Shown: positions 1 to 11,475, numbered from the stretch's first letter. The stretch is DNA of 64,000 bases from Protea cynaroides (GCA_028583415.1 CM053267.1:18483814-18547813), one strand, 5' to 3'. The notes: generated by a model from the sequence alone, not told the origin. Made by a program: numbers and translations.

Positions 1-1010
1 CTCCTGATAGAGAAGGTAGCAGTGCTAATTGATACTCCACATTTTCTTATGATCTCGTACAACCCCACATACCTAGAACTTAGTTTCCCTTTCTTATTGA
101 AATGTTTCTGTCCTCTCAAAGGAGAAATCTTTAGAAACACCTTATCTCTAATAGAAAACTCTATATCCTTCCTTCTCACATCAGAATAGCTTTTCTAACG
201 TATTTGAGATGCATTGATTCTTTCTCTTATCAGATCGACTTATTGACAAGTCCCATGGATGAAGTCTCGCCAAAAATTACTCTTACCAACTTCCTCCCAA
301 TATAATGGTGTTTGACACCTTCTTCCGTATAAGGCTTTGTATGGGACCATTCTGATGGAGGCTTGATAACTATTGTTATAGGTGAACTCCATCAAAGGTA
401 GTTTCTCATCCCAAGCTCCTTTGAAGTCGATGGCATAGGCACGAAGCATATCTTCTAAGATCAGGATTGTCCTTTCTGATTAACTATCAGTCTGTGGGTT
501 AAAAGCTATCCTAAATTTCAGCTCCATACCATTGCATGCTGTAAGGCCTCCCAAAATTTGGAAGTAAACCTACGATCTCTGTCTGACATTATGCTCTATG
601 GTACACCATGTAAATGAACTATGTGATTCACATATAGTTTTGCCAGTTTATCCGTGGTGTACTACAATATTATAGCTATGAACCTTGCTGTCTTGGTCAG
701 TCTGTCGATGATTACCCAAACGTCCACAACCCTAGGTGTCAAGGGTAAGCTGGTGACGAAGTCCATAGTAATACAATCCCATTTCCACTTAGAAACTAGT
801 AGTAGTTAAAGTAATCCCAATGGTTTTTGACGAACTACTTTGACTTGTTGACAAGTCAAGTACTTATACACGAAGCTTGCTACATATGCCTTCATCCCTC
901 TCCACCATACAATTTTCTTTTAATTATGATACATCTTCGTATTGCCTAAATGAGTTGAATAAGAAGTGTTGTGAGCCTCCCTTAGGATTATTTCCTTTAT
1001 ATCTTCAACC
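1..1010 (-). pseudogene. integrase of copy D, truncated by window edge
   Basis: Integrase inserts the cDNA copy. Reading leftward from about 1000 there is a worn HHCC zinc domain, then a core with VIIDRLTK (first Asp, about 690-715), MSDRD (second Asp, about 590) and SERTI (Glu, about 480). The open frame at 240-449 follows, containing DFKGAWDEKLPL and YNNSYQ. The start of the GPY/F module reaches the window edge. All three catalytic acidic residues are present, but several stops interrupt the frame. A C-terminal chromodomain would lie outside the window. Confidence 0.8.
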
Positions 1011-1389
1011 ATCGCAAGAATGCAAAGTCTTCTTCGAAACCTGAGTACACCATCCTAAGAAAGAGTGAAATCAAGGTCTGGTTTTCCATTCTGTAAATCT
1101 TCATTCAAGGTCCTGAGATAGAGATCCGTTGATAATTCCTGTACCACTTCGGTAACCAACTTCACCTTCACTTGCAACGTTGTAAAAAGGCTTGCAAGTT
1201 CATAGATCATCGTGTGCCCTAAGGATCCTTCCGATACATTTAGGTCCTTCCTTATTATCTTCCTTATTATCTTATGGTTGCTAGTGAGTAATGGTTGAAC
1301 CTAGTCAGTCCCAATCCCTTCCTCTGGTTTTATCAAACTCTTCCTACTTAGTGCATCAGCTACAATATTTGCCTTGTCTAGGTGATAAA

Positions 1390-1714
1390 GGATCTTGCAT
1401 TCGTAATCCTATAGTAACTCTACCCATCTCCTTTGTCTCATATTCAAATCCTTCTGCGTAAATAGATATGTAAGACTCTTATGGTCGAATTTGATTTAAA
1501 ACTCCTCTCCGTACAAGTAATGTCTCCATGCCATGAGAGCAAAAACCACTGCTGCTAATTCCAAGTCATGAGTAGGGTAGTTTTCCTCATACTTCTTAAA
1601 TTGTCTTGAGGCGTAGGCTATGACTTGGTCTCCTTGCATGAGCAAACATCCCAAACCTAGCTTGTTGGCATCAGTGTACAAGATAAATGATTTGTTAGGC
1701 TTTGGAATCGTCAA
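1390..1714 (-). pseudogene. RNase H of copy D
   Basis: This is the Ty3/gypsy RNase H that degrades template RNA during reverse transcription. The open frame at 1496-1714 has LYTDAN (first catalytic Asp), GLGCLLMQ, YASRQ and the ENYPTHDLELAAVVFA helix with the conserved Glu. The domain continues past a stop into the next ~100 bases, where the RWVELL and KANIVADALS-like segments can be followed in other frames. It lies directly downstream of RT, as in all gypsy elements. Confidence 0.8.
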
Positions 1715-1909
1715 TATAGGGGCTGAGACTTATCTATCATTCAGAGTTTGAAAACTTCTTTCACATTGGTCTGACCAGATAAATTTCTCCCCTTTTTTGA
1801 TTAGTTTAGTCAAAGGCATGGCGATCTTGGAATAATCTTCCACGAACCTATGGTAGTACCCAGCTAAACCCAAAAAGCTACGTACTTATGCAACTTTCTT
1901 GGGTGCTTT

Positions 1910-2611
1910 TCAGTTTATAATAGCATTAATTTTGTTAAGATCCACCTTGATTCCTTCGGCTGATATAATGTGACCAAGGAAAGACACCTCATCTAGCCAG
2001 AAATTACACTTCTTGAATTTGGCAAAAAGAGTCTTCTCTCTCAATCTTTGCAATGCTTGACACAAGTGTACCTTGTAGTCTTCCTTAGTCCGACAGTAGA
2101 TCAGAATGTCATCAATGAAAACTATGACCAAGGTATCCAACATGTCATGAAACTCTTGGTTCATGAGTTCCATAAATGATGCAGGAGCGTTGGTCAACCT
2201 AAAGGGCATGACCAAGAACTCATAAGGTCCATACCTAGATCGAAAAACTCTCTTTGGTATGTCGCTCTCCTTGATCTTCAACTAATAATACCCAGATCTG
2301 AGATCAATCTTCAAAAATATAGATGCACCTTGAAGATGGTCAAACAAGTCATCGATACGTGATAGTGGGTATTGATTCTTGATGGTAAATTTGTTTAGCT
2401 CCCGATAATCTATACAAAGACATAGGCTGCCATCCTTCTTTTTCACAAACAATACTGGTGCACCCCAAGGAGAGATGCTGGGTTTGATGAAACCCTTATC
2501 TAGTAGCTCTTGTAGTTGCAACTTTAGTTCCTTGAGTTTGGTCGGCACCCTTCGGTATGGAGTTTTAGATACTGGAGCTAATCCTGGTAGTAGATTTATA
2601 ACAAACTTCAT
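1910..2611 (-). pseudogene. reverse transcriptase of copy D
   Basis: The Ty3/gypsy RT core is read in two collinear open frames, 2282-2611 and 1910-2281, separated by one in-frame stop. The first carries the PYRRVPTKLKEL entry segment, SPWGAPVLFVKKKDGS and DYRELNK. The second carries YEFLVMPF, the catalytic FIDDIL box (the YxDD equivalent) and the FLGHIIS thumb motif. The upstream linker with FVINLLPG is also visible. Apart from the stop this is the best preserved part of copy D. Typical domain length, confident call. Confidence 0.88.
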
Positions 2612-2957
2612 TGCTCTATCTGGTGGTCCTCCTGGTAGATCTTTAGGGAAAACATCTGAGAATTCCTTACTACCTCTAAGTCTTCTAGCCGAGGTCGTTC
2701 AGCTGTGACATCTAGGACTGATACCAGGTATCTTATACCACCACCCTTCTGCAGGCATCTAACTGCCTTTAGTGCAAAGAAGAAAAGTTTCCTCATCTTG
2801 GGTTTCTTGTCCCCTATAAATTCAAAAAAAAATTCGTTGCCTTTGTCAAATGCCAATCTCTTCTTAGCACACTGGAGGCTGGCTTCATGTTAAGATAACT
2901 TATCCATACCTAAAATCATGTCAAAATCGGACATCTCCAATTGAATTAGGTTAGCAT

Positions 2958-3200
2958 TTAGACTTCTACCTTCATGCGATGTGGGCATGGGCGTTGATAC
3001 TCGTTAAGTACCACTTCAACACTAATGGGTAATTTAATAATCAGAAGTGACTCAAGGGGTCTAAAAAAACCTTCTATCTTTTCCCCAAAAGATGGAGACA
3101 TAAAAGAATGGGTTGCTACCGAGTCAGAGAGTACCCTTGTTGGGACTCTAGCTACTATAACAATACCTATAGTTTTACTATGTTTCAATCTTATGCACAA
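2958..3200 (-). pseudogene. aspartic protease remnant of copy D
   Basis: This is the retropepsin-like protease that would process Gag-Pol. An 80-codon open frame contains LSDSVATHSF, matching the active-site motif (L/F)DSGATHSF with Gly changed to Val. It lies between the worn zinc knuckle and the RT linker, as expected. A stop follows and the frame changes before the linker at 2608-2856. The loss of the DSG glycine makes activity unlikely. Confidence 0.7.
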
Positions 3201-3207
3201 GAATTCA

Positions 3208-3980
3208 TTAACACAATAATTTAAAACACATACTTGTCACCATGTCTGGGGAAGCTTCTGCTTCCTCGACAGACACATCATAGACTTTCCCCATTTGAGT
3301 TGCTTTTGGAGGGTAAGGGAAAGTTCTGGAAAAGTGCCCCGTTTGACCATAATTTTCTTCTGAGTAGCCCATCTGCAAGCAAGAAACAGACTTGGATATA
3401 TATGGTGGGAATTTCATATACGCAAAGTGTGTAGGTCGCCCTTTAGCTTGAAATGCTCTAGGGGGTCCTTCTAATGCTCTCTTAGCTGAAACAATGAAAG
3501 GCTCATTCTCGTGGGTATGAGTTCAAAGAGCATAATAGTTGGCCATGAAAGCCTGCCGAAATACTTCCCACGTGATCTCACAGTGTCGATATAGCAGCTT
3601 GGGGCTCTATATCTTGCCACCATTGGTAGGGAGATCCTTCTAGTTAGTAAGTAGCATACGTGACTCTTTGAGTTTCAAGACAATAAAGGGTCCCAGTAAC
3701 ATTTTCCATATTTTGGACCCAATTCTAAGGTGGAGTGAAGTCATCATAGTTTCTGACAAATTTTCTTGGTTTCATTTTCAGGAAACCGATGCAAGGTCTG
3801 TAGCATGGCTTTCCTATCTTCACTTAGTAACCGGGAAATAGGTGTATCTTGAGTGATCCCCTCTTGTGAGGAGGTCAGCGGCAATGAACCATTCGGGTCA
3901 GTTTCGTTACCTGCTTCTCCTTCGGCTGAAAGGTCACGGTTCTCGTTAGAGCATAGAGCAAAATGAGTATTAGGTGCCAT
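3208..3980 (-). pseudogene. gag remnant of copy D
   Basis: Gag is the capsid/nucleocapsid protein of the element. An open N-terminal stretch starts with Met at 3980. A degenerate gag core follows at about 3760-3540, recognisable by a QWW-type Trp pair and a TWEVFRQAF-like segment. A worn zinc knuckle sits near 3330, where GQTGHFSR survives but the cysteines are mutated. The core is much shorter than the usual chromoviral gag, so there is probably an internal deletion, and several frames must be combined to follow it. Family assignment is secure from context; the exact start is a guess. Confidence 0.65.
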
Positions 3981-5010
3981 TGATGATCGGTAATGATCCC
4001 TATAACGTTATGTCAACACGGTTAGTATAATGTCCTATGGTGAATGGTACGGGGATAATAACGAAAATAGATCATGTATGAAATGGAGTATTAGGTAACC
4101 GGTTACAGTATTCGGAGTCGAGATTTGTGACTGGAACCTGTGACCGTATACAATCTGGAGTCTTCTGGAACCATTTGGTTGCAATACTGGTTGTAACAGT
4201 CATGCGACCGCTGTTCCAATCAGAGCCATTACCGAGGGCTCACAATTCCATTCGGAGGGATACCCAATCGCAGAACAGGAAGCAACTGCCATCGGGATTC
4301 ACGACTAAAAGGAACAATTATTTTCCCTCCTATAAATTGAAAACGTGTTTCAAAGTTTTGTTTCATTCTTCAACTTTTTCTCTCAAGTGGTTAGAGCTCT
4401 ATTTTCACCTCCGGACACCAAGTTCTTGCATCCAGTGCATTTTCAAGCTTTCACACTCCAACCAAACTCCTCCTACATCGATTAAAGTTACTATTCTTAC
4501 ACTTTCCATGGAAATTTTTTTTTCTAAGGTTTGAGGAATAACCAAAATATCCCTAGCTTTCCTTTTTCTTTTCCTTTTTCTTAGAGTTTTCTCTACTAGA
4601 AGCTCCTACTGTGGTATTTCATATAATCAAATGCTCTATAATAATATTTCCATCATTTATCCAATCTTCCAATAATGTTTTTCTATATCCACCACCACAT
4701 GCAATGTAGAATCGAGTTCTTCTATTCTTTTTTTTTAACTCTTTCTAACAATCTTCTACATGATTGAATGTTCGCATTGCAACTTTTACAATACCATACC
4801 ATGTTCTAACATGATTTTCTTGTATTCTTAATAGCTTTTAATGTAGAACATTCGAATTTCTTTCTTCTTGTTTGTTTACTCTATTTTTGGTGTTTTTGCT
4901 AATTTTTCAACATTGTCTCAATGATTAGAACGCTTTCTGCTTTACTCAAGTTTTCACACTATCTTAATTTCCATTAATGCATAACTTCCTAACTCAAACC
5001 TCTATTTACA
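3981..5010 (+). other. non-coding stretch with promoter-like DNA; possible LTR/leader
   Basis: No gene is recognisable here. A plus-strand TATA-like motif (CCTATAAATTG) lies at about 4329-4339. A pyrimidine-rich stretch with CATTCTTCAAC and TTTCTCTCAAG follows, as in the U3/R region of many plant gypsy LTRs, and a T-rich leader runs to the ORF at 5032. I infer a remnant of an Athila/Tat-type LTR and leader. No TG...CA termini or primer site could be fixed. Confidence 0.35.
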
Positions 5011-5031
5011 TTGTTCCTCTTATTGCAGACC

Positions 5032-5259
5032 ATGGCTCTAAGTAAAACTACTGCACCCAAGCGTCAACGGGTTCGTACTCCTCCCATTTTAGACGAGGTA
5101 TGCTTCTGTTCCTTGGAAGAGCAAGAGTGGTATTCACGGTTCCATGACAAGTTAGTAGAAGCTGGTCAATGTGTGACATTTAAGGACTTGGAAAGGTTCG
5201 ACGTCCAAGCAACCTTTAATGCCATGGGTTGGTTTATAAAGTTTAGTACCTGGTCTTAG
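5032..5259 (+). pseudogene. short ORF resembling the N-terminus of plant transposon (Athila/Tat-type) proteins
   Basis: The chosen ATG at 5032 lies in an ACCATGG context and follows a TTGCAG acceptor-like sequence; an upstream in-frame ATG exists at 5011. The predicted product is basic at its start (KRQRVRTPP) and continues with FCSLEEQEWYSRF and FNAMGWF. That pattern (charged linker, F-S-x-E-x2-WY, then a GW motif) resembles the N-terminal part of proteins encoded by Athila-like and related gypsy elements. It stops after about 76 codons, just before unrelated Tat polyprotein sequence. Either the first ORF of T has been fused to its pol by deletion, or this is a separate fragment. Family assignment is tentative. 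Confidence 0.4.
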
Positions 5260-5339
5260 GTTGCCATAGCATCGGGTTCATCATGCTAGATAACCCTGAC
5301 ACAAGAAGAAAATCAAGTTAGACCGGATTTTCTGGGTAT

Positions 5340-5841
5340 GGGTTTTACAGATACCTCCATCATGGATCCTTTTCATGGATGAAGAGTCCAGCAAGCACCA
5401 CGCAGGAGCCAGGGTGGTGTTGAAGAGCCCCAAGGGATTCAAAATAAAGAGCGTAGTTAAGTTCAGTTTTGCTATCAAAACAATGAGGTCGAGTATGAGG
5501 CTCTAATAGCAGGACTCCAACTCACTAAGTGTTTAACGGTCACCCATATCTCGAAATACAGTGATTCCTAGGTCATGGTCAAGCAGGTGACAGGTGACTA
5601 TGATGCCAAGGTGACCAAGATGCAATCATATCTTGGAAAAGTGAGGGAATTAACCTCAGCATTTCAAAAGCTTAATTTCCAAAACATTAACAGAGAGGAT
5701 AACACCGAGGTTGACCTTCTATCGAAGCTGCTAAGCTCTGACCACTCCCAATTCGATAGCTCGATGTACATCAGCAAACTGAGCCAATCGAGCATTGTTC
5801 CTGAGGCAAACGTCAACATGATAACAGACAAACCCTGCTAG
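5340..5841 (+). pseudogene. additional (Tat-type) RNase H of T
   Basis: This is the second RNase H domain found after the gypsy RNase H in Tat-lineage polyproteins. In one frame (about 5365-5480) an FMDEESS start is visible. After a frameshift near 5480 the sequence continues with NNEVEYEALIAGLQL, which holds the conserved Glu, then a YSDS Asp motif near 5560. The open stretch 5575-5841 follows, with VKQVTGDYDAK and an INREDNTEVDLLSKL end resembling the REEN-x2-AD-LA signature. One stop and one frameshift make it inactive. The NNE-EYEAL and SDS motifs are distinctive, so the lineage call is strong. Confidence 0.82.
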
Positions 5842-6687
5842 ATGGAACTGATCCTATCATATCTAAAGGATGGCATATTACCCGATGATAGGAAAGAAGC
5901 CTGAAAAATCCAAAAGAGGTCAAAATGGTATGTCATATACAATGATGTGCTATACAAAAGGTTTTTTTCTTTGCCATTACTGAGGTACCTACAACCTTTT
6001 GATGTCGCGGGTACCATTGAAGACATCCATAAGGGATTCTGTGGAAGCCACCAAGCAGGTTGGATGCTTGCTCAAAGGCTGATATAATAGGGGTATTTGG
6101 GAAGCAATGCAAGGATTATGTAAAGAGATGTCAGCAGTTTCAAAGACATGCAAACATCCAGCATCAACTTGGAGTTCCGTGGCAATCGATGGCGAGCCCG
6201 ATCCCCTTTACAGTCTGGGGTGTGGACATAGTTAGACCATTCCCTTAGGGGCAGTGGGAGAGCAAATTCCTCTTAGTCGATAGACTACTTCACCAAGTGG
6301 ATAAATGTCTAGCATATGCCGAAGATAACAGCACCAAAGGTGACAGAGATTTTTAAGCTCTCCATAGTATATCTATATGGAATACCTTAAGTGGTAGTTA
6401 GCGACAATGAAAACCAGTTCGACTCCAACAAGTTCAAAGCCTTTTTCCTACAATACCACATAGCCCAACACTTCACCTCGGTACACCATCCAAAGGCCAA
6501 CGTCTAGGTCGAGGTCACGCAGAGAATGATAATGAATGGTTTGAGGAAAAGGCTTGAGCAAGAAGATGTCAATAATAGAGAGATAGTGAATGGTCTGAGA
6601 GAAAGGCTCAGAGAAGAAAGAAAGAGATGAGTAGAAGAACTCCCCAGCATCTTCTAGTCCTATAGGATGACTAGCTGAACCCTAACA
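5842..6687 (+). pseudogene. integrase of T, N-terminal zinc domain and core
   Basis: The zinc domain shows HKGFCGSHQAG near 6030-6060 and CKDYVKRCQ near 6108, giving the HHCC ligands. The catalytic core follows: GVDIVRPFP (first Asp, about 6217-6247), VVSDNENQFDS (second Asp, about 6397-6425) and HPKANV...EVTQR (Glu, about 6490-6525). Stops and frame changes separate these blocks. The segment ends in a YRMTS-type motif where element A begins. Residual duplication around 6540-6610 (two versions of NGL-RKRL/RERL) suggests a small local repeat. The C-terminal part is at 18694. Confidence 0.82.
6683..6687. other. target site duplication TAACA, left copy
   Basis: The five bases TAACA just before the TGTAAG start of element A are repeated exactly after its TGACA end at 18689-18693. 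A 5-bp duplication is the Ty3/gypsy standard. Confidence 0.92.
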
Positions 6688-9024
6688 TGTAAGAACCACA
6701 CTCTACTAATCCAGTCTAATCGTGTCGTGCTAGGTCTTCCCATCATTACTAGATCGAGTGGACCAACCGTGTGAAAAAAGACCACGAGACCACGTAAGTG
6801 AATCGACTCAAAAACACTTAAAACTAAGTGTATGAACGACTACCTGAGTAGGTATGGTCGACCAAACGAACAGAAATGAAGACCACTGATGATTTAAACG
6901 TATGGTAAATATTTTTAAACGTATGGTCGATGGATTTTGAGACCGTACGTCCAACCGTATGTACCCAAATCAGACTTCGGAGTTTGAAAACTTTCCAAAT
7001 AAGAGGGGGATGTCTTCCCTATTGTTGGAGAGCTCTATATGGAGAGTTTTTCTCTATATAAAGGACGTCCCTCAACCCATTTTTACTCTTTTAGAACATT
7101 ATCAAACCCTAGACCTAAGGGAGGAAGAGAAAGGAAGAGAAGGAAAAGAGGAGAAGGAGAAGAAGACTAAGAGGAAGGTTTTACAGAGAAGGTTTTAGCT
7201 TTCTACTATAAGCCAAGGTATGAAACTTACCTTTGAAGATGTAAATCCTATTGAATAAGGTTTCTATTATGGATTAGGGATGTCAAATTATTATGATCCA
7301 TGTGATCCTTGAGTAAATCTCAAGGAATACCCATGAGGGATGGGTGTAGGGATAAAGGTTAATGAGAAACTGTAAATAATCGCCATAGAATCATCTTAGG
7401 ATGAACCTAAGTAATGAGCCGAGAAATCGACTCAGGAAGAACTCGGATTGAAAGTAAGATTGACCAGAAATCATATGGTCGCAGCTATGGTCGACCAAAG
7501 GGTGACTAGAGGTCAACCATAGCCATTCGGGAAGAATTCAAGAAATGTATGGTCATAAGTGTGGTTGCATATAGTGCTACCGTAGGGGATCGATCGTACA
7601 TGGTATGGTCGACACAGGCATGTGACCATAGGGCCAATCAGTCACCTATCAAGGGTCAGATTCTACTTTCGACTATTATAACATATTACACATGAATCCT
7701 AACTCAAATTCATATAATTCTTAGGTTTCTAAATTGATTCAAAGAAAATTTCAAGGTTTGAAAGGAGATCGAATATCGTTAAAAGGTGAGGGAACAAGAC
7801 CTAAACTAATTTGATAATAACAAGCTATTTTATTTTATTTGTCTAATTCAATGAATAATTTTATGCTTGTATGCTTGTAATGTACATCTCCCATGTCATC
7901 CAATATTACTGCTATTTCTGCTCATGTATATTTATTTCTATCTATTTATAACATGATGGTGATGATGCTAGGAATATGTATGTGAATGTATGTGTGGTTA
8001 GTATGATGGATGCGAGTGGAGCATCAGGGGGAGGATATGACATTATGGTTCAGTCTGGTCACCAGACTCTAGCCCTATTTCTACTCAAGTCTTGCCCCCT
8101 GACATCGTCATATCACCATTACCTTAGGAGAATTATTACGTCGTAGGGCATCAAGGGAGGTGGTCTCAGACCGTATGGTCTCTGACTCTGTTGGAGGGCC
8201 TTAGCTCTATCTCTATGGATGTATTGAGGGATGCTGGGGTGAGACTTTCGATACATTTGGATGGCATTCGGATTGGTTAGTTACAAGCTCAGTTTGTAAG
8301 CCCTCGCCAATAGGGGCTTGCATGTTAGTATGGGTAGGGCATCAGGGGAAGTATTGGCGGTGTATGATCTGGACACTTTAGCTCTATCTCTATTTCATGG
8401 TGGGTGCATGTGGGATGACAATGGTGTTTGATCCATTGGGCAGATTCATACACTCGTGTATAAAGGTGCAGTGGCTGCCAATCCTTTCTATAGCACATTA
8501 CAAACTTAAAAATCAGACCAAAGATATGAATTTAATGCATGCATATGCTTGTGCATTGTTTTGTTTGCTCACTGAGCCATGATGTGTGCTCACCCTCTCG
8601 ACGTCGAATATTTTTAGTTGATGATGCAGGTCCTCCTTAAAAGACTACGTGAATGCACCATCGTATGGACACATGGCGGTTATGAACATAGAAGCTGTAG
8701 AAGATGTGCATGATCCGTCATACGAGTGCAACCAATGTGTTTTTGAGTAATTTGGTTATGTTTGAGTACTGAATCATGTAATGGATTATTTACTTTATGT
8801 CTTGAGTTATTTGGAGATAACTGGATTAAATATTTATTAATTCACTGTTAGACCTCAATTCATTATTTATAAAGACTTTCACTTGTTAATTTATTATCTC
8901 TTATTATTACCGTAGAATGTATTCGGTTTGATATGGTGGGTATGGCCTAACGAGATCCTAGTTAAACCGTTGGTTTATGAACGATTCATCACACCATTGG
9001 TTAGTTCAGAATTGGGGTGTGATA
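6688..9024 (+). repeat. 5' LTR of A
   Basis: It starts TGTAAGAACC and ends GTGTGATA, where the expected terminal CA has become TA; the 3' LTR retains TGACA. Length 2337 bp. It contains a TATA box (TATATAAA, 7055-7062). Short motifs built on TATGGTCGACC are clustered at 6840-6960 and 7480-7640. Three degenerate subrepeats around TAGCTCTATCTCTA lie at about 8060-8400. Confidence 0.93.
7055..7062 (+). promoter_or_regulatory. TATA box in 5' LTR of A
   Basis: TATATAAA, preceded by TTTTTCTC and conserved at 16712-16719 in the 3' LTR. It would start the element transcript about 30 bases downstream, near the CCCTCAACCC stretch. Position within the LTR fits a U3/R boundary. Confidence 0.6.
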
Positions 9025-9027
9025 GCT

Positions 9028-9039
9028 TGGTATCAGAGC
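9028..9039 (+). promoter_or_regulatory. primer binding site of A (initiator-Met tRNA)
   Basis: TGGTATCAGAGC, complementary to the 3' end of plant initiator-Met tRNA, lies three bases after the 5' LTR. It would prime minus-strand DNA synthesis. Confidence 0.93.
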
Positions 9040-9192
9040 TCTCAGGTTCTACCCATTAACCTAACTACTTCCATGAGAGTCATGAACTGAGTTAGGAAAA
9101 CTAAAACCTGTAATAAGAACACACCATAAGTATTTTGGTGTTTGAGACATAAACTAAGAAAGGGAATAATGCATATATGTAAATGAGAAACA

Positions 9193-9195
<3 letters not shown>

Positions 9196-9252
<57 letters not shown>
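9196..9252. repeat. (TA)n microsatellite
   Basis: A perfect TA dinucleotide run of 57 bases in the leader of A. Open frames across it are artefacts of the repeat. Confidence 0.97.
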
Positions 9253-9255
<3 letters not shown>

Positions 9256-9524
9256 AAAATGAAAGTAAGAAAAATGTATATCCCAACCAGAGTACGGTCC
9301 ATAATTCGGACAGTTACTCTCTAGTATAAGCTAAAGAAAAATAAAAAGAGCAATCATGGAGCTAGGGGTATAGGTAGAGGAGGTGTCTCACTTTTTTGAT
9401 CATAGTCTTCAGCATATACTCTCGTGAGCCAGGCTACCTGAGTCTGAGTCACTCGGAGACTAGCTGCCAGATCTACTACCAGCTGGTCTGTAGAGTGTTG
9501 AGCATCTAAGATCTCTCCTACCCT

Positions 9525-10330
9525 CTAATCCGTAGCATGCTGGGCATCCTGAATCTCATGCAGTAATGACATCATGCCATATGGTAGAGGACGTGAAGGA
9601 CCAACTGTGTGAGAAGTCTGAGAAGGATCGACTCTTGTAGAATGTTGCAGTGATGGAGGAGGTATGGCATCTACATCCATTAACATCATATCATCATCCT
9701 CCTCATCATCACTCTCATTTGCAGCTGCCGCTGCCGCCTCTACATCTACTGTAACCACCCTAGTAAGAGGACGTCTCACGGCATTCCTCTCGTCATCACT
9801 GACCTGTACCTCTCTCATCCCCATCCTGCAGATGGCATCCCAATCAAGGTCAACTGAGATGATGTCTTCATACATACTTTCATCCTCCAAGTTCATCTGT
9901 AGGTGAGAGATAAGAGTGGTGATCAATCGTCCATAGGGTAGGTTACCTCTCGAATCAGACAATGTGGCTTTATGCATAGTTCAGATGATAATGTAAGGGA
10001 GACAAACAGGGTACCTAGTACAGATACAGTATAATAAGTACTGAGTCAATTGGGAGACCATCTCGTAATGTCTACCCTAAGGAATCAGATTATGCTGGAT
10101 AATCTTATAATATACCTATGGCTCAGGACACAGGTTGACTTCCTTCATCTCCCAGCAATCGTCATGAAGAATCTGACTGCATACCTCTGTGCGCATAGTA
10201 GTGGTTAAGAACTTGGGTTCCTTAGGAGCCCAATAGACCGAGGGACTGGCGCTTGAAATACCCAGAGGATCCGCCAGCTGTTGGGTATTGAAAGAGATAG
10301 GAACCCCTTTCACCCAACTAGTGATCTGAA
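9525..10330 (-). pseudogene. antisense plant-transposon-type ORF in the leader of A
   Basis: Minus-strand coding remnant inside the leader of a plus-strand chromovirus. An upstream open piece (10116-10313) has WVKGVPISFNTQQLAD-type residues. A 150-codon piece (9525-9977) has LPYGRLITTLI, followed by an acidic low-complexity stretch (runs of Ala, then DDEEDDD). The order V-x-GV-I-x-F, W-x-E-V-N-L, LPYG-x-LIT resembles the 'putative plant transposon protein' domain seen in Athila-type and related elements. Fragments of the same frame may extend to about 10600. Stops separate the two pieces. It could be a captured fragment or an extra ORF of this family; copy B has no room for it. Function unknown. 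Confidence 0.55.
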
Positions 10331-10619
10331 GCTCTCTTCTACTGTCTATATCCTCTGGATCACCCTCAACCTGTAGGTTACAATAAAACTACTTTACCAA
10401 ATCTGGACGGGTGCAACCCTCGTATATGATCACGCTCTCCACATTAAATAGGGTCAAGTGGGCTAATTTGACACACCGACCCCCTTCCACCTTTTTTCAA
10501 TGGTACCATGGATACTGTACCTCCGCTTTGATGGACCTGAAGTGGGGTCATGGACTCATGGACTCTGGGAACATTGGTACAAACCATGATAACTGCGAGA
10601 TAAAGGTATAAGAAAACAA

Positions 10620-11475
10620 GTTAGAAAGCTAAAAATTTGGGTAGCATAATGACGTAAAATGAGAAAAGGCCTCACTTTTCACCCAAACCCCTGGGCAGGA
10701 GGACTTATATGAGGCACAAACCATCCTTCAAGGTTTATTTAATAAAAAATTTCAACTAATTAGATTGAATGAAGAAATTTCAAAACTTGGGAAAAACCCC
10801 GAATTTTTAGGTCAAAATTGGGATTTTCAAAATTTTAACCAAACCAACAGATGAAACTCGAATTTTCTTATGAGCTTTCATCCGTCGGGTAGCCAATAAC
10901 AAGGACCACCAATAAAAATCAAATTTTTACGGTCAAATAGATGTCAATTTGAAGAAAACTCTATAAATGGTGAAAACCTAAGTATGAAAACTTAAAAAGA
11001 AGAAAAGAGTAGAGAATGTACCTTGAAGAATAGAACAGAAGTTGTCAACCGAAGGAGAAACCACTAAATTTGTACGGTTTACACTGTAGCAACCCAGTGG
11101 TGGCGAGCTGAGTTGAGACCGTAGGAGAAAAATAGAGAATGAGAGGGAAAAGTCTCGAAACAAGTTTAAAAACCTGATTTTTGAATCGTACGGTCTCATA
11201 ATTCGACCAAAACAGTCGACCATATGATCGACTATACGATAAACCATAGGGTCTCAGGAAGTTGTCAGGGTTCGTATGGTCGAACCTATGGTCACATGTA
11301 ATGCGACCGTATGATATCGACCATACGATTGACTGTTGGCTGTTTTGGCTTTGTTAGACCTAATGCCTCGTAAAATTTTTCTTTTCTTCTTCCATTGTGG
11401 CACTAACAAAATACTACCATTCCATCTTGTCTCATATGCGTAGCCTTCCCAATACTATTTTACCCAAGAGTTTAA
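10620..11475 (+). other. leader of A before gag
   Basis: No gene seen. AT-rich DNA is followed at 11180-11335 by a dense set of TATGGTCGAC/CGACCATACG motifs like those in the LTRs. The ATG of gag follows at 11476. Confidence 0.5.

Larger units (their letters stand above)
1..3980 (-). mobile_element. Ty3/gypsy chromovirus copy D (Tekay/Del-like), partial
   Basis: A minus-strand gag-protease-RT-RNase H-integrase series runs from about 3980 down to the window edge at 1. The domain order and the protein similarity to copies A, B and C in this window place it in the same chromovirus group. Its 3' end (chromodomain, 3' LTR) lies beyond the left edge. On the right no LTR or primer site follows the gag start; the sequence changes to unrelated DNA near 3981-4100, so the 5' LTR is lost or too diverged to see. 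Every domain carries stops or frameshifts, so this is a dead copy. Confidence 0.85.
5290..6687 (+). mobile_element. Tat/Retand-like Ty3/gypsy element T, left part
   Basis: This plus-strand polyprotein remnant begins in the additional RNase H domain typical of the Tat lineage and runs into integrase, where it is cut at 6687/6688 by element A. The matching right part resumes at 18694 in the same frame, once a single copy of the TAACA duplication is removed. gag, protease and RT are absent to the left, so T is 5'-deleted or its 5' end was replaced. Confidence 0.85.

Noticed and set aside
4127..4534. 135-codon plus frame
   Set aside because: It crosses the TATA region and shows no known domain or low-noise composition; judged chance.
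9101..9286. Tyr/Ile repeat protein on the minus strand
   Set aside because: Translation of the (TA)n run.
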